Assembly: GCF_009663145.1 (NCBI RefSeq)
Contig: NZ_VKHR01000021.1
Coordinates: forward strand, 1-64,000
DNA from: Shewanella sp. TC10
GTDB lineage: Bacteria > Pseudomonadota > Gammaproteobacteria > Enterobacterales > Shewanellaceae
Length of the DNA stretch: 64,000 nt
Direction: 5' to 3'
Made by a program: the position numbers and the translations under genes. Within the stretch, counting starts at the first letter, position 1. Every line of letters starts with the position of its first letter. Positions 47,501 through 56,581 of the stretch are shown here, piece by piece. The notes beneath the pieces are model-generated. The model was not told where the DNA came from and ran no database searches. It was given only the letters and a program-made list of their open reading frames with translations.

Positions 47501-49578
47501 TGGCTCGCAGTCCAATCAGGGTTGGCCTGACGAATCAGCGTCATCATACCTGCCACATGTGGTGAGGCCATCGATGTACCACTAATAGTATTGTAATCTC
47601 GGGTATCACCTTGAGGGTTAAATGGGCTTTCATCATTCCAAGCGGCAAAAATATTCACCCCTGGCGCAGCAATGCCGGGTGAGAATAACTCATCAACTGT
47701 GCTAGATGGACCACGAGATGAAAATGAAGCTAACCAATCGGCATTATCTTCATTGATATCACGTGTAGCACGTGATGCTGTTATGGTGCCTGATAAGGTT
47801 TCACCATTGGCAGACATAAGCCAAGGCTGTAAACCGGTAACGTTCCAGCTACCAAAGTACTGGTTTGCAGTTAAATGAATACCAGGGATAACGTAGGCAT
47901 CGTCAACGACATCATCACCTTCATCCCATGTGTTATAAAGAACAAAGCCACCAGCGCCGCCGGCTTGTACATTCATTGCTTTTTCGACGCGTGCAATATC
48001 GCCACGTTCACAAATAACAATGTCTGTTGCTTGGAAGGTATCGGCAGCAAATGGGCTGTTACAACGGGCATCACCAAAGTCGGCAGCGATAACAAAATCA
48101 CCACTGAATTCCGCTGAGATGCCTGCGCCATCAAGTTGCTGAGGTGCTAAATTGCTGTCGCCACCCATAAGGTTATTAAGTGCTTTATCATGAATATTGA
48201 TTGAGCGAGCATGAGTGGTTGCTGCAACATTGAGAACCCAAGGGGAGGTATGATCTACCGTGTATAGGCTATCTTCGCCATAGGCTGCACCAGAGTTGCC
48301 TGCAGAAAGTGCGACAGCGATACCTGCTTCACGAGCCGATAAGAATGCCATTTCAAATGCATCGTTCCATGGGAAGCTTTCACCGCCGCCAATAGACATG
48401 TTGATTGCATCAACACCATCCAGGATAGCTTGCTCGATACCAAATAAAATCGCATCGCCGGGACAACCATCAGAATCACACACTTGGTATGAAATTATAT
48501 TTGCATGGGGCGCAACACCTGAAATCATTGGCATACTGACGCCAATAGGGTTACCCGCACCGCCGCCAAGTTCGGTGGTTACTACATCCACATCATATAA
48601 AATATTACCCGCAACCGTGCTGGCTACGTGACTACCATGGCCTTCATAGTCTTCACCAAATTGCATATCAGTTGGATAACTGCCAGTGATGTTTTCATGG
48701 GTATAAACCCCAATAAGTTTGTCATTACACTTATCTGCAAACTCGGCTTCAGCACAGCCACCTAAGTAATTACCACTACCAAGCGGGTTGGTATGCACAT
48801 AACCATCACCACCCACAGCAGCGAAAGAAGGATGATCGGTATTAACGCCAGTATCAATGATACCTACCACCATACCCTCACCTTGGTATTTCATTCCATT
48901 TGAGGTTGCAGTTCCATCCCAGATCCCAGTTGCGCCAACATGTTCTGGTCCTATATCTGTATGTAACTGTAATTTTGTTGAACGCTGAATAAAGGCAACT
49001 TCAGACTGCTCAGCCAGGCGCATAGCCTGCTGTTGAGTCATTTTTACTGTGAAAGCATTAATGGCTGTAGTGAATTGTTTTTCCGCTTGAACACCTGCTG
49101 TTGCAATTACTTGTTGTTGTTTATTAAGCAAGTGAGTTTTATAGCCATCAATGGCTTGTTGATGTTGTGGCTGGGCATTGAAACTATTTAGGTTGCTGCG
49201 CTTTCGCTGTAGTGCTTGCTTAGTGGATTGCAATCCTGGAATAGTGCCATCGTAAGTGGCAATTGGCTTGTCATTCATTCTTACTATGTAAGTGTGCTCG
49301 CCGCTCAGTCCTTGTTCTAAATTAATCTTTTGTGTGGCTGATTTAGATTGATAATGAATATTTGCTGATTGCCTATGACGCAGAGGAGTTGACACTGACT
49401 CTACCTTAGATTGAGCCGCTAATTGTTTTTGCTTGTGTAGCTCCATCATATTAATTGTTGAAGGTATTTGCGGCTCAGTATTCAATTTAGACTGCTGATT
49501 AATATCAGCAGCTACATTGGCTACACCGCCTGCATAAATAGCAGCAAGTGTCATCAATGTCAGTTTTTTTATTTTCAT
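44578..49578 (-). CDS. GlyGly-CTERM S8 subtilisin-like surface protease, copy 2
   Basis: A 1666-residue paralog of the protease ending at 43008. Catalytic residues are Asp242 (VGIIDTGVNTDHPSF), His314 (EGHGSHVAS), Asn428 (ALSAGNSG) and Ser669 (SGTSMASPHVAG), with a propeptide (EHTYIVRMNDKPIATYDG), a PA-type insert (VQAGGAGGFVLYN) and a C-terminal Ig/cadherin-like module (DFHGETMVTVTV). It ends with GlyGly-CTERM signal DDGGSLSLLGLVFLGLLGASRRKKYH. The propeptide and linkers differ a lot from copy 1, while the catalytic core and tail are alike, so the duplication is not recent. It is probably exported by type II secretion and anchored by rhombosortase processing. Confidence 0.95.
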   Translation of the reverse strand: MKIKKLTLMTLAAIYAGGVANVAADINQQSKLNTEPQIPSTINMMELHKQKQLAAQSKVESVSTPLRHRQSANIHYQSKSATQKINLEQGLSGEHTYIVRMNDKPIATYDGTIPGLQSTKQALQRKRSNLNSFNAQPQHQQAIDGYKTHLLNKQQQVIATAGVQAEKQFTTAINAFTVKMTQQQAMRLAEQSEVAFIQRSTKLQLHTDIGPEHVGATGIWDGTATSNGMKYQGEGMVVGIIDTGVNTDHPSFAAVGGDGYVHTNPLGSGNYLGGCAEAEFADKCNDKLIGVYTHENITGSYPTDMQFGEDYEGHGSHVASTVAGNILYDVDVVTTELGGGAGNPIGVSMPMISGVAPHANIISYQVCDSDGCPGDAILFGIEQAILDGVDAINMSIGGGESFPWNDAFEMAFLSAREAGIAVALSAGNSGAAYGEDSLYTVDHTSPWVLNVAATTHARSINIHDKALNNLMGGDSNLAPQQLDGAGISAEFSGDFVIAADFGDARCNSPFAADTFQATDIVICERGDIARVEKAMNVQAGGAGGFVLYNTWDEGDDVVDDAYVIPGIHLTANQYFGSWNVTGLQPWLMSANGETLSGTITASRATRDINEDNADWLASFSSRGPSSTVDELFSPGIAAPGVNIFAAWNDESPFNPQGDTRDYNTISGTSMASPHVAGMMTLIRQANPDWTASQIQSALQMTADSMAIKTPHPMTGETKVAGVYRAGHGLANVERAINAGLLMDETADNFRRANPQNGGLVRDLNLPQLINNDCGRTCTWLRTVTATKDGTWSVEVNQAQEGPMYWDYSLDPSAKMTVTPAEFSLKKGESITLTINGSFEESDMAWYDGTVAETHGEIQFIATDETIPASHWPFSAKFTGTTLPNTINVKANDDMASHTIEDVPFGVPASSLSGFVYAPVEAIVHEFDLPRLQFSDQMVDENGFWNTELANIKTFNVTVPQNTAVFRAELTDRIKSSMNTAYDVFADADIMIFQDYNNDGQLHYSEAICGSQLPQTTIGEYCSLENPQAGEYIIMVQNYLLYPWENIDTYEMSYALVAKEQTNDISLTFSDSEELNSSLNIDWNMMMGQGKTYYSAAAIQAGTNEEGSLVLVPMTIKRGVNTVSINSSQDAARVGDIIDVSLIVQANQSGADRNVELTALLSEGLSIVPDSLVDLAGITATDSGFTLTTSQLNTADKATNYVVTTNETDPMCRTPWNIDYMDGTPIDGKYVDLAKFDIQPSWGSIYEVNEWGWGNWTHEVTIPTIYNDMKPFDNEDYFVTDQVVLSSRGWLQLDYVQFNPWDIMPQQVHLELPATNYSTPPDFIVAPLWNAEQDINWNQKTTLAMYEPSWDAELQKGVSIAYYEGYTLLEWDNAATHDFGYDENWNQIITPRDDSYDFQVFMREYTSHKAGEYEFIMAYNNVDVGSQSGSGSIGVRGYNGPRAGFWPLNGHQGASYAYNDLNDKLHDELVVCYNIDGPQSSRVEVSFQAEVIQAALGVNQLIDVTGTVDGIADANTSQTVTVAANISMQSINDHMIDENATLAGIAVHYTDNDGGMSANTITVTGDNVTAVVNGHTSGSTFDITPDADFHGETMVTVTVADNVFPNDMSTTTFMLMVNSDGVEPTPPAAENPIEPETTPDNDDGGSLSLLGLVFLGLLGASRRKKYH

Positions 49579-50028
49579 GATGCTTCCCTATTAATTATTA
49601 TTTTATTAACCGCAAATAATTTAATTTGGCAGTTAAATAGATATTGCAAAATTGTTAACTGATAATCCAATGCGAAATTAAGCATTGAACAATGCAATAA
49701 AACTATTAATTAAGAATAGTTTTTAAAATTTATTGATGCACTTTTTGAATTAATTTAATACCTATTGGTAATCAATTAAGTTAAAATTAAATGATACATT
49801 TTGATACGAATTTATTTTGAATAAAAGCCTTTTAATTCAGTGATTTAGTTATTTTATTTTAATCTGGTTTTATTTTATTGTTTATGTTTAACTTTAAAGT
49901 TAATATTCGGTTAATGCATGATTGATTTTATTTTTTAGCTTTATTTGATGTGTTTGTTGTTTCTGGTTAAGTTGACGTGATTGTTATTAATCTAGCTTTT
50001 GTTTTGTTTTTATATATTTGGGATTGTT
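49579..50028. other. Divergent regulatory region of protease 2 and LysR 2
   Basis: About 450 very AT-rich bases. ATTTTGATACGAA at 49798-49810 resembles the TTTTTGATACAA motif of the protease 1 region. No RNA gene was seen. Confidence 0.55.
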
Positions 50029-50925
50029 ATGGAGTTACGTCATTTAAAACATTTTTTGGTGGTTGCTGATTTAAAACATTTCCACCGTGCTGCACTAGAA
50101 TTGAATTTAGCTCAGCCTTCGTTATCACGAAGTATTCAAAAAATGGAAGACTTATTAGGAGCCAAATTATTAGAAAGAACATCACGTTCAGTGACATTAA
50201 CTCCATTTGGAGAAGTGGTTGTTGAACATGGTAGTCGGATTATTCGTGATGTGGATTTTTTAAAGCGTGAAATTAAAGCTATTCAAGGACTAGAAACCGG
50301 AGAGTTAATTGTTGGTGCCAGTGCAATACCTTTAAACAGTATTGTGGGACCTAGCATTGGCCAATTTGTTAATAGTTTTCCTAATGTAAATGTGGAGTTG
50401 AAGGTCGGCAATTGGCTGTCGCTATATCAGCAGTTATGCAAAGCTGAAGTGTCGTTGTTTATTGCAGAAACCAAAGCGACCGAGTTGGATCACAGAGAAG
50501 ATATTGAAGTTATTCCATTGCCAAGCTTTCAGGCTATTTTTTGTTGCCGTGCAGATCACCCATTAACCCAACAAGATTCGTTATATTTGGATACTCTTAA
50601 GCAATATCCCATAGCGATCCCATCAGCTTTACCTAAGCCTTTATATGATCAATTTGGCGATCTGTTTTCAAAGTATCGAAACGATTTCTCTGGCTTGGTT
50701 AAATTTGAACAGTTTCAGGCCGTTAAAGAATCATTGTCTGAGTGCGATTTAGTGGCATTAGCACCAGATGTATCGGTTAAAAAAGAGATTGAAGCGGGTA
50801 GTTTAGTGGCATTATCGCTAGCTGATATGCCAGACATTCAAGCATCATTTAGCATTGTTCATTTAAAAAACCGCCGACTCACGCCAGCAGCAACAGCATT
50901 TATCAATTTTATTAATCCGGAGTAA
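50029..50925 (+). CDS. LysR family regulator 2 (linked to protease 2)
   Basis: A 298-residue LysR protein, paralogous to LysR 1 along its length: MELRHLKHFLVVADLKHFHRAA versus MELRHIKHFVLLAEVKHFNKAA, GELIVGASAIPLNSIVGPSIGQF and IFCCRADHPLTQ. The start at 50029 is preferred to the in-frame ATG at 49999 because the LysR family begins at MELRHLKHF. Its 3' end is two bases from the end of the convergent LysR gene at 50928. It is likely the local regulator of protease 2. Confidence 0.88.
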   Translation: MELRHLKHFLVVADLKHFHRAALELNLAQPSLSRSIQKMEDLLGAKLLERTSRSVTLTPFGEVVVEHGSRIIRDVDFLKREIKAIQGLETGELIVGASAIPLNSIVGPSIGQFVNSFPNVNVELKVGNWLSLYQQLCKAEVSLFIAETKATELDHREDIEVIPLPSFQAIFCCRADHPLTQQDSLYLDTLKQYPIAIPSALPKPLYDQFGDLFSKYRNDFSGLVKFEQFQAVKESLSECDLVALAPDVSVKKEIEAGSLVALSLADMPDIQASFSIVHLKNRRLTPAATAFINFINPE

Positions 50926-50927
50926 AC

Positions 50928-51872
50928 TTATTTAATGGTTTTTTCCGCTTGATGTTGATGGCTTATTATTTGATTAACAGTGTCAAATATCCATTGAAAT
51001 AAAGGCTTGTTTCGATGCCGATAGTGGTGGCAAAAATAGCTGTTAAATTTTACAGGTTTGTTTTCTATTTGAATGCGCTTACTTAATACCTGAGATGAAT
51101 CTACACCATGATACTCAGCACCTGCTGCATGTATGAGTTCAGTTTTAGCGACAACGTTTAAAATTGATTCAGGGTGCGGGCTTCTAAAGACTATTTTTGG
51201 GGTTAAGCCTGATCTTTCTAGATATCTTTCAACGAAAGTGGTGTTCTCATTCCAGCCTGGTACATGTAAAACTGCCAGAGGATAGGTTGCAAATGCTTGT
51301 TCATCAATGGCTCTGCTAGCAAGCGGGTGCTGCTTACTTAAATATACACGGGCATGTAAACTCGGCATTGATTTTACCGTCATTTCTTTAGACAATTTTG
51401 GTGAAAGTATCGTTACTGCAATATCTTGCTTTCCTGTTAATAAGTCCTCTTCAGTATCATTATTCCAAACTGACACAACCAGTTCGACTTTTGGTGCAAC
51501 CTCGTGAAGTGCCAAAAACAACTTATCACTTATTAATCCTATTAGTGCTGGATGCAAGGTGACATTGAGTCGTCCTGTCAATTCTGACATTTCAAATTGA
51601 TCGACATGATTAATAATGTCGGATAGCTCTTGCCAAGTATTAGGTAAGTGCAGGGCTAAATAGTGGGCTTTATCTGTAGCACTTAGACCATGTCTCGTTT
51701 TGACAAAGATAGGATCATTGAAAGCATCACGCAGCTTTTGTAAGGCGCGGCTCACCGCAGGTTGACTCATATTGAGTCGTTCAGCGGCTTTATAGGTATT
51801 AAGCTCTTCATACAAGATGAAAAAAACAGTGATCAAATTAAGATCGAGCATTTCAAATGGCGTTTTATTCAT
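50928..51872 (-). CDS. LysR family regulator 3
   Basis: A 314-residue LysR protein of a different branch: DLNLITVFFILYEELNTYKAAERLNMSQPAVSRALQKLRDAFNDPIFVKTRHG resembles NodD/LeuO/NahR-type regulators. The effector domain reads LNVTLHPALIGLISDKLF and ends with a basic, histidine-rich tail (CHHYRHRNKPLFQW). The start at 51872 (MNKTPFEMLDL) is chosen because the preceding 34 residues are not LysR-like. No clear target gene is adjacent. Confidence 0.82.
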   Translation of the reverse strand: MNKTPFEMLDLNLITVFFILYEELNTYKAAERLNMSQPAVSRALQKLRDAFNDPIFVKTRHGLSATDKAHYLALHLPNTWQELSDIINHVDQFEMSELTGRLNVTLHPALIGLISDKLFLALHEVAPKVELVVSVWNNDTEEDLLTGKQDIAVTILSPKLSKEMTVKSMPSLHARVYLSKQHPLASRAIDEQAFATYPLAVLHVPGWNENTTFVERYLERSGLTPKIVFRSPHPESILNVVAKTELIHAAGAEYHGVDSSQVLSKRIQIENKPVKFNSYFCHHYRHRNKPLFQWIFDTVNQIISHQHQAEKTIK

Positions 51873-51975
51873 TGTATTTAAAGATAATTGCTCTGAGGTT
51901 TTTATAGTGTATTGCGGAACTGCTGAAATGTCGAAGCTGTTGTCATTTAGATAGCTAGACTTTAAGCCCACCAAC

Positions 51976-52006
51976 TAAAAAGCCCTTAACACTTGAGTTA
52001 AGGGCT
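51976..52006 (-). terminator. Terminator of the sigma/anti-sigma/DUF4097 operon
   Basis: Stem AGCCCTTAAC/GTTAAGGGCT with A-run on the + strand (T-run leftward), about 70 bases beyond the DUF4097 stop. Confidence 0.8.
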
Positions 52007-52040
52007 CTAGTTAAAGGCTTTAGTTAAAGGCTTTAGTTTA
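51999..52040. repeat. Short tandem repeat, ~15-bp period
   Basis: The pattern TAGTTAAAGGCTT recurs about 2.7 times with a 15-base period directly after the terminator stem and before the DUF4097 stop. Confidence 0.6.
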
Positions 52041-52074
52041 GCGCTATCAAGAAAATGGTATTGTCGCTATTTGA

Positions 52075-53034
52075 CTATTGCTCTAATTTAATTTTTCCAC
52101 TCACTGTGCTGGCATTAAAGCTGCCGCTTCCTTGTTGGGTTTTAAATTGAATAGACTGTCTTGAGGTGTACTTGGTTTTCATTGGTTTATCGTCAGTTAA
52201 ACGATTTTCAATTCTTCCACCTGGGCCACCATCAATCTCGAATGCTAAATTTGGCATATTGGTAAACTTAACTTCAATGTCACCGCTGACAGTATCGAAT
52301 AATACTTTAGTGATGGCGTCACTCAGTTTAACTTCAATATCGCCGCTAACAGTAACCACTTTAACTTTTTCCGCTGCAGTAAAACTGCCTTCAACATCAC
52401 CAGAAACTTGGTCAATGCTTAAGTCAGTAACTTGGTTGTTTTCTGATTCGAGCTCACCACTCACTAAGCGATACTTTGCCTTTCCTTTTACATCTTTATC
52501 TTTGATGTCACCAGAAACGGTTTCTAACTCAATTTTACCGTTTAGCGATTCTGCTTTGATGTTACCTGATACGTTAGTAAGGCTGATTTTTCCTTCTATA
52601 TCTTCGACTTTCATATTGCCGCTTACTAAAGATAACTCGACTTTGCCGGTGAGTTTCTCCATCGCATAATCAGCAGATACCCCTTCAGCTGTGATCTTTA
52701 GTTCTGATGGCACGTAAATCACTAAATTTGAACCTTGCTTATTATTACCACGGTAGCTACTTGGCATCTTATCTTCGATTTTAATTTCGTCGCCTTTTTG
52801 CTCCAAAATAAAACCTTCTGAAAGTTCATCTAAATGACCTTTTACACTGATGAGATCTTTATTCCAGCCAATAATTTCTACTTTTCCACGCTGAACTTTT
52901 AATTCAATCTGTGGGTTAGCTGAAACCGAAATTTCACGGTCAACTTGCTCTACAGCTAGGGCAATAAATGAGGTGAATAACACGCTAGAGCCGATAATGA
53001 TGCGGCCTAGAAGTTGGCTAAATTTAGCGTTCAT
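52075..53034 (-). CDS. DUF4097 family beta-helix-like exported protein
   Basis: A 319-residue protein with a signal peptide (residues 1-27) and a body of repeated (T/L/N)VSG(D/N)(I/M/L)(K/E) units about every 18-20 residues; eight copies are visible (for example LVSGNMKVED, TVSGDIEVKL, TVSGKIKLEQ). This is the DUF4097 pattern, a beta-solenoid-like fold. It probably acts in the periplasm or on the envelope surface. Its ATG overlaps the anti-sigma gene's stop region by four bases (ATGA), so the three genes form one operon. Confidence 0.85.
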   Translation of the reverse strand: MNAKFSQLLGRIIIGSSVLFTSFIALAVEQVDREISVSANPQIELKVQRGKVEIIGWNKDLISVKGHLDELSEGFILEQKGDEIKIEDKMPSSYRGNNKQGSNLVIYVPSELKITAEGVSADYAMEKLTGKVELSLVSGNMKVEDIEGKISLTNVSGNIKAESLNGKIELETVSGDIKDKDVKGKAKYRLVSGELESENNQVTDLSIDQVSGDVEGSFTAAEKVKVVTVSGDIEVKLSDAITKVLFDTVSGDIEVKFTNMPNLAFEIDGGPGGRIENRLTDDKPMKTKYTSRQSIQFKTQQGSGSFNASTVSGKIKLEQ

Positions 53035-53669
53035 ATTAGATTTCCTTGAGTCGATGGAGTCGTATTAATTGGAGTACGTTGCTGTTGTTGTAACAATTCA
53101 ATTTCGCGTTTCATGATCCAAAGCCATAAATCCCACACCTGCTTGTTATTTGGATCATTTTTTAAGGCTTGTTGGATCTGTTTTGACGCAAGCTCTAGTT
53201 CTGAAAACCCTTTATTGAAAGGATTAGCTTGATTATCAAGCTGCATACCTACGGTATATTTGTTGTCGTCAAAGGCTGCTATCTGTTGTTGGTGGGTCTG
53301 AGCAATTTGATCCACCAAGGCTATTAAATCTTCAGTTGATTGACTCGATAAGGCATTGTTGACCGTCACTGGCTCTTGAATTGGCGTGACGGCTGGAGTT
53401 GATAGTTTCCAACCTAAGACCATTACAAAAGCGAGACTTGCAGCCATAGCAAGCATTTTCCAATGCTGTTGATGACTTGCTGAAACAGGCTTTGTCATTG
53501 AAGTATTAGACGTTGTTTTAGCACTTATTTGATCATCAATGTCTTGCCACAAATCAGCTGGAGGCGTTATCTCTTTTGGCAAGCTGGCAATGAGATCGTC
53601 AAGCTGTGTTGATTGCTTTTGTGGCTGTTCGTTTGAATGCGCCTGTAAGGGGGAGCGAGATTTTTTCAT
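53031..53669 (-). CDS. Membrane-bound anti-sigma-like protein
   Basis: A 212-residue protein with a cytosolic N-terminal part (LDDLIASLPKEITPPADLWQDIDDQI), one membrane segment (about residues 72-88, MLAMAASLAFVMVLGW) and a periplasmic helical tail rich in Gln. This layout and its position directly after an ECF sigma gene, with overlapping ATGA ends, identify it as the likely anti-sigma factor. A canonical zinc-binding HxxxCxxC motif is not seen. It would release the sigma factor upon an envelope signal. Confidence 0.8.
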   Translation of the reverse strand: MKKSRSPLQAHSNEQPQKQSTQLDDLIASLPKEITPPADLWQDIDDQISAKTTSNTSMTKPVSASHQQHWKMLAMAASLAFVMVLGWKLSTPAVTPIQEPVTVNNALSSQSTEDLIALVDQIAQTHQQQIAAFDDNKYTVGMQLDNQANPFNKGFSELELASKQIQQALKNDPNNKQVWDLWLWIMKREIELLQQQQRTPINTTPSTQGNLI

Positions 53670-54280
53670 GACAGCATCTCCTGTAACATCTGTTTTGCTC
53701 TGTGGTACTGGGCTTTACTGGTACCTACAGCAATATTGAGTATTTCTGCAATTTCCTGATGCTGGTAGCCTTCAATGGCACTTAATACAAAAACCACTCG
53801 GGTTCTTTCTGGTAGCTTCATAATCAACTTATCTAAACGGTGATATTCATGGTGCTCACTTGCATGTAAATCTGTGTATTCAGCGACATCATTGCTGGGC
53901 AAGAATCGATGCCAAAAGCGCTGTTTTGCTTTCATGCTATTGATTGCCTGATGAACCGATAATTTATGCAGCCAAGTCGTAAACTGACTCTCTGCGTTAA
54001 ATTGATCTAACTTTTGCCACAACCTTACAAAGCAGTCTTGGCAGATCTCGTCGGCATGATCGTGGCTACCACTTAAGCGGAAGCTAATCGCGTAGACTCG
54101 ACCTTGGTGACGCTGATAAAGCTGTTTGAAAGCGGCTTTATCCCCAGTCTTTGCTTGGTTCACTAATGCCTCGTCAGACACTTGTCCGTCGAGTTGATCA
54201 TCATTCAATCCAGCTTGCTGTGTAGGCTGCTGCATTTGATGATCATTATCAGTGATGTTATTGGAGTTCAGGTTCACCAT
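53666..54280 (-). CDS. ECF-type RNA polymerase sigma factor
   Basis: A 204-residue sigma-70 family protein. Region 2 is visible as AAFKQLYQRHQGRVYAISFRL, then ADEICQDCFVRLWQKLDQF, and region 4 as LPERTRVVFVLSAIEGYQHQEIAEIL, then GTSKAQYHRAKQML. The N-terminus is Gln/Asn-rich and longer than usual; Met16 is an alternative start. It is the first gene of the three-gene operon with anti-sigma and DUF4097 genes. Confidence 0.9.
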   Translation of the reverse strand: MVNLNSNNITDNDHQMQQPTQQAGLNDDQLDGQVSDEALVNQAKTGDKAAFKQLYQRHQGRVYAISFRLSGSHDHADEICQDCFVRLWQKLDQFNAESQFTTWLHKLSVHQAINSMKAKQRFWHRFLPSNDVAEYTDLHASEHHEYHRLDKLIMKLPERTRVVFVLSAIEGYQHQEIAEILNIAVGTSKAQYHRAKQMLQEMLS

Positions 54281-54518
54281 TTTTTCCGTTTAGGTGTGAG
54301 TTACTAGATTAGACATTAGCAAGTTCATAAAAGGTTTACTCGGTTATAAAAAATATATTTAGATAATGCCCCTTTGGTCGATAAATATACAGGCGTAAGG
54401 TAAAGCTAATAAAGTAATAGCTTGTATTGCCTGCACAAATTTAGTTTGCTTAAAAATTGTATAATAATGAATTAAGCATCTATATTTTTAATGTACCTTA
54501 AGGTTATTAGGGATTTAT

Positions 54519-56384
54519 ATGCTAATTCGCACCAAATTAATGTTGAGTGTTGCTGTGTCTTTGGTGGCTTTTGTCGCTATGTTTTTATTACAGCTATACA
54601 CAAGTGATGTGAAATCAACCTTGGCAGATGCAGCCAACAATATTACCGAAATTGAGCGTGAGGTTTTGCAGCTTAGAGTCACCGAGAAAGATTTTTTTGC
54701 TCGATTAGACGCTAAGTATATCGAACGTCACGATGCCATTTATGTAGAAATCAACAATACAATGGCAATCCTTAAAGAAGCACTCATCAGCCGAGGTTTA
54801 TCAACTCAAAGTTTATCCAGTTTTGAACAAAGCTTAGATAAGTACAAAGCGATATTTTCCGAGTTAGTCATATTGCAAAATGAAATCGGTTTAACGCCTA
54901 AAACAGGCTTATATGGCGATTTACGTCAGTCGGTTCACAATGTTGAATCAATACTGAAAGAGCAAGGCCAAGCGGGTTTGTCTGTCACCATGCTGCAGTT
55001 ACGCCGTAATGAAAAAGACTTCATGCTAAGACGCGCACAGAGTTATTTAGATAAGTTCGATAAAAACCTCAGCCTGTTTAAATCCCAATTACAAACTTCT
55101 TCACTTAACTCTCAAACCAAAGCACAACTAGTTTCATTAGCCGATGCTTACCAAGCTAGTTTTAAATTACTTACCAACAAAGAAAAACAATTTGGCTTAA
55201 CGGCTTACGATGGTGACATGCTCAAATTGAGGGAGTCCATTCAACGCACCGATAAAGACTTAACTCAATTACAAAGCCAAACCAATATTGAAATTGAAGA
55301 TGCAGAGAACAATGCGCTGATTTTAGGTGCGAGCATATTTGTCCTCATTACTTTGGTGTTGTCGGTTTGTGCTTACTTGATTTTACGCAGTATTGTTGTC
55401 CCAATTAATGACATTAATCGAGTGATTTCTGAGGTTGAAAAAAATAAAGATCTGACGTTACGTTGTGATGAAAGCAAAAATGATGAACTCGCTAGAATTG
55501 CCAAACATTTTAATGCCATGGTGGTGAGTTTTCAGACCTTGATTGAACAAGTTAATGAGTCTGTTGATGCGATGAACATCTCTTGTGAAGAGCTAACCCA
55601 GAATGCAGTGGTGGCATCAGAAGGAGTTTCAAGGCAGCTAAGCGAAACCGATATGGTGGCTACGGCGATTACCGAAATGGGCGCAACCATTGAAGAAATT
55701 GCCAGTAATACTGAACAAGCAGCCCTTAAGGCTAACGAGACCAACGATCATGCTCAGCAAGGTCTTGTCAGTGTTGAACAAACGATAGAGAAAATTCAAA
55801 CCTTGGCGAGCCAGTTAAGTGATTCATCTGAAGTGGTCGGTGACTTAGAGCGTGACAGTGAAACCATTGGCAGTGTGTTAGATGTTATTCGAGGTATTGC
55901 CGAGCAAACAAACTTATTGGCATTAAATGCGGCGATTGAAGCGGCAAGGGCCGGTGAGCAAGGTCGCGGCTTTGCGGTCGTTGCTGATGAAGTGCGCAGC
56001 CTTGCTATGCGTACCCAAGAGTCTACCGAAGAAATCTCTAAAATTATCACGACATTGCAATCAAGGACGCATTCAATTGTGCAATTGATGGATGCAAGCC
56101 AGCAACAGGGCAGTGACAGTGTAGAGCAAGCTGCAGGAGCTGGGGATTTATTACAATCCATTACCCAAGACGTGCAAACCATTTCAGACATGAGTACCCA
56201 AATTGCCACGGCCATTGAAGAGCAAAGTATGGTGGCGGCTGAAGTGAATAAGAATGTGGTGATCATTCGAGATATCGCTGATGAAACCGCAAGCGCAACA
56301 GAGGAGAACTCTGCGGCTACCCAAGATGTCAGGCTTAGAGCTGAATCACTGCATGAAGCGGTTAGCTTATTTAAGGTGGGTTAA
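54519..56384 (+). CDS. Methyl-accepting chemotaxis protein
   Basis: A 621-residue inner-membrane chemoreceptor. TM1 lies at about residues 8-28, a helical-bundle ligand domain at 29-265, TM2 at about 266-290 ([24 protein letters not shown]), HAMP at about 290-345 and the signalling hairpin tip reads [35 protein letters not shown]. The ligand domain has repeated RxxEKDFxxR and [10 protein letters not shown] motifs typical of helical-bimodular sensors. The ligand is unknown. A 16-bp minisatellite begins 15 bases after the stop codon. Confidence 0.93.
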   Translation: MLIRTKLMLSVAVSLVAFVAMFLLQLYTSDVKSTLADAANNITEIEREVLQLRVTEKDFFARLDAKYIERHDAIYVEINNTMAILKEALISRGLSTQSLSSFEQSLDKYKAIFSELVILQNEIGLTPKTGLYGDLRQSVHNVESILKEQGQAGLSVTMLQLRRNEKDFMLRRAQSYLDKFDKNLSLFKSQLQTSSLNSQTKAQLVSLADAYQASFKLLTNKEKQFGLTAYDGDMLKLRESIQRTDKDLTQLQSQTNIEIEDAENNALILGASIFVLITLVLSVCAYLILRSIVVPINDINRVISEVEKNKDLTLRCDESKNDELARIAKHFNAMVVSFQTLIEQVNESVDAMNISCEELTQNAVVASEGVSRQLSETDMVATAITEMGATIEEIASNTEQAALKANETNDHAQQGLVSVEQTIEKIQTLASQLSDSSEVVGDLERDSETIGSVLDVIRGIAEQTNLLALNAAIEAARAGEQGRGFAVVADEVRSLAMRTQESTEEISKIITTLQSRTHSIVQLMDASQQQGSDSVEQAAGAGDLLQSITQDVQTISDMSTQIATAIEEQSMVAAEVNKNVVIIRDIADETASATEENSAATQDVRLRAESLHEAVSLFKVG

Positions 56385-56398
56385 CTTACCTCAGGTCG

Positions 56399-56478
56399 AG
56401 ACAGTCTCAGGATGGGACAATCTCAGTAGGGGAGAGTCTCAGGACGGGACTATCTCAGGATGGGACAGTCTCATTACT
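56399..56478. repeat. Minisatellite, five 16-bp tandem units
   Basis: Five contiguous units, starting at 56399, 56415, 56431, 56447 and 56463, follow the pattern GGACAGTCTCAGGATG with a few substitutions each. It sits between the chemoreceptor stop and its terminator. Confidence 0.88.
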
Positions 56479-56495
56479 AGACATCTTTAGAGATG

Positions 56496-56526
56496 AAAAA
56501 GCCCAATCAATGATTGGGCTTTTTTG
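56496..56526. terminator. Bidirectional terminator
   Basis: Stem AAAAAGCCCAATCA/TGATTGGGCTTTTT between the chemoreceptor and convergent rpiA. Confidence 0.9.
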
Positions 56527-56581
56527 TGCTTTTATCAGCATTAATCAATGCTTACAGAGTCAGTGCTCATCGATGTAAAGC

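Noticed and set aside
44578..49578. Several + strand frames inside protease 2 (for example 48296-48631)
   Set aside because: Antisense shadows of a long, well-supported coding sequence.
55796..56266. 156-codon - strand frame inside the chemoreceptor
   Set aside because: Antisense shadow; the chemoreceptor reading frame is strongly conserved there.
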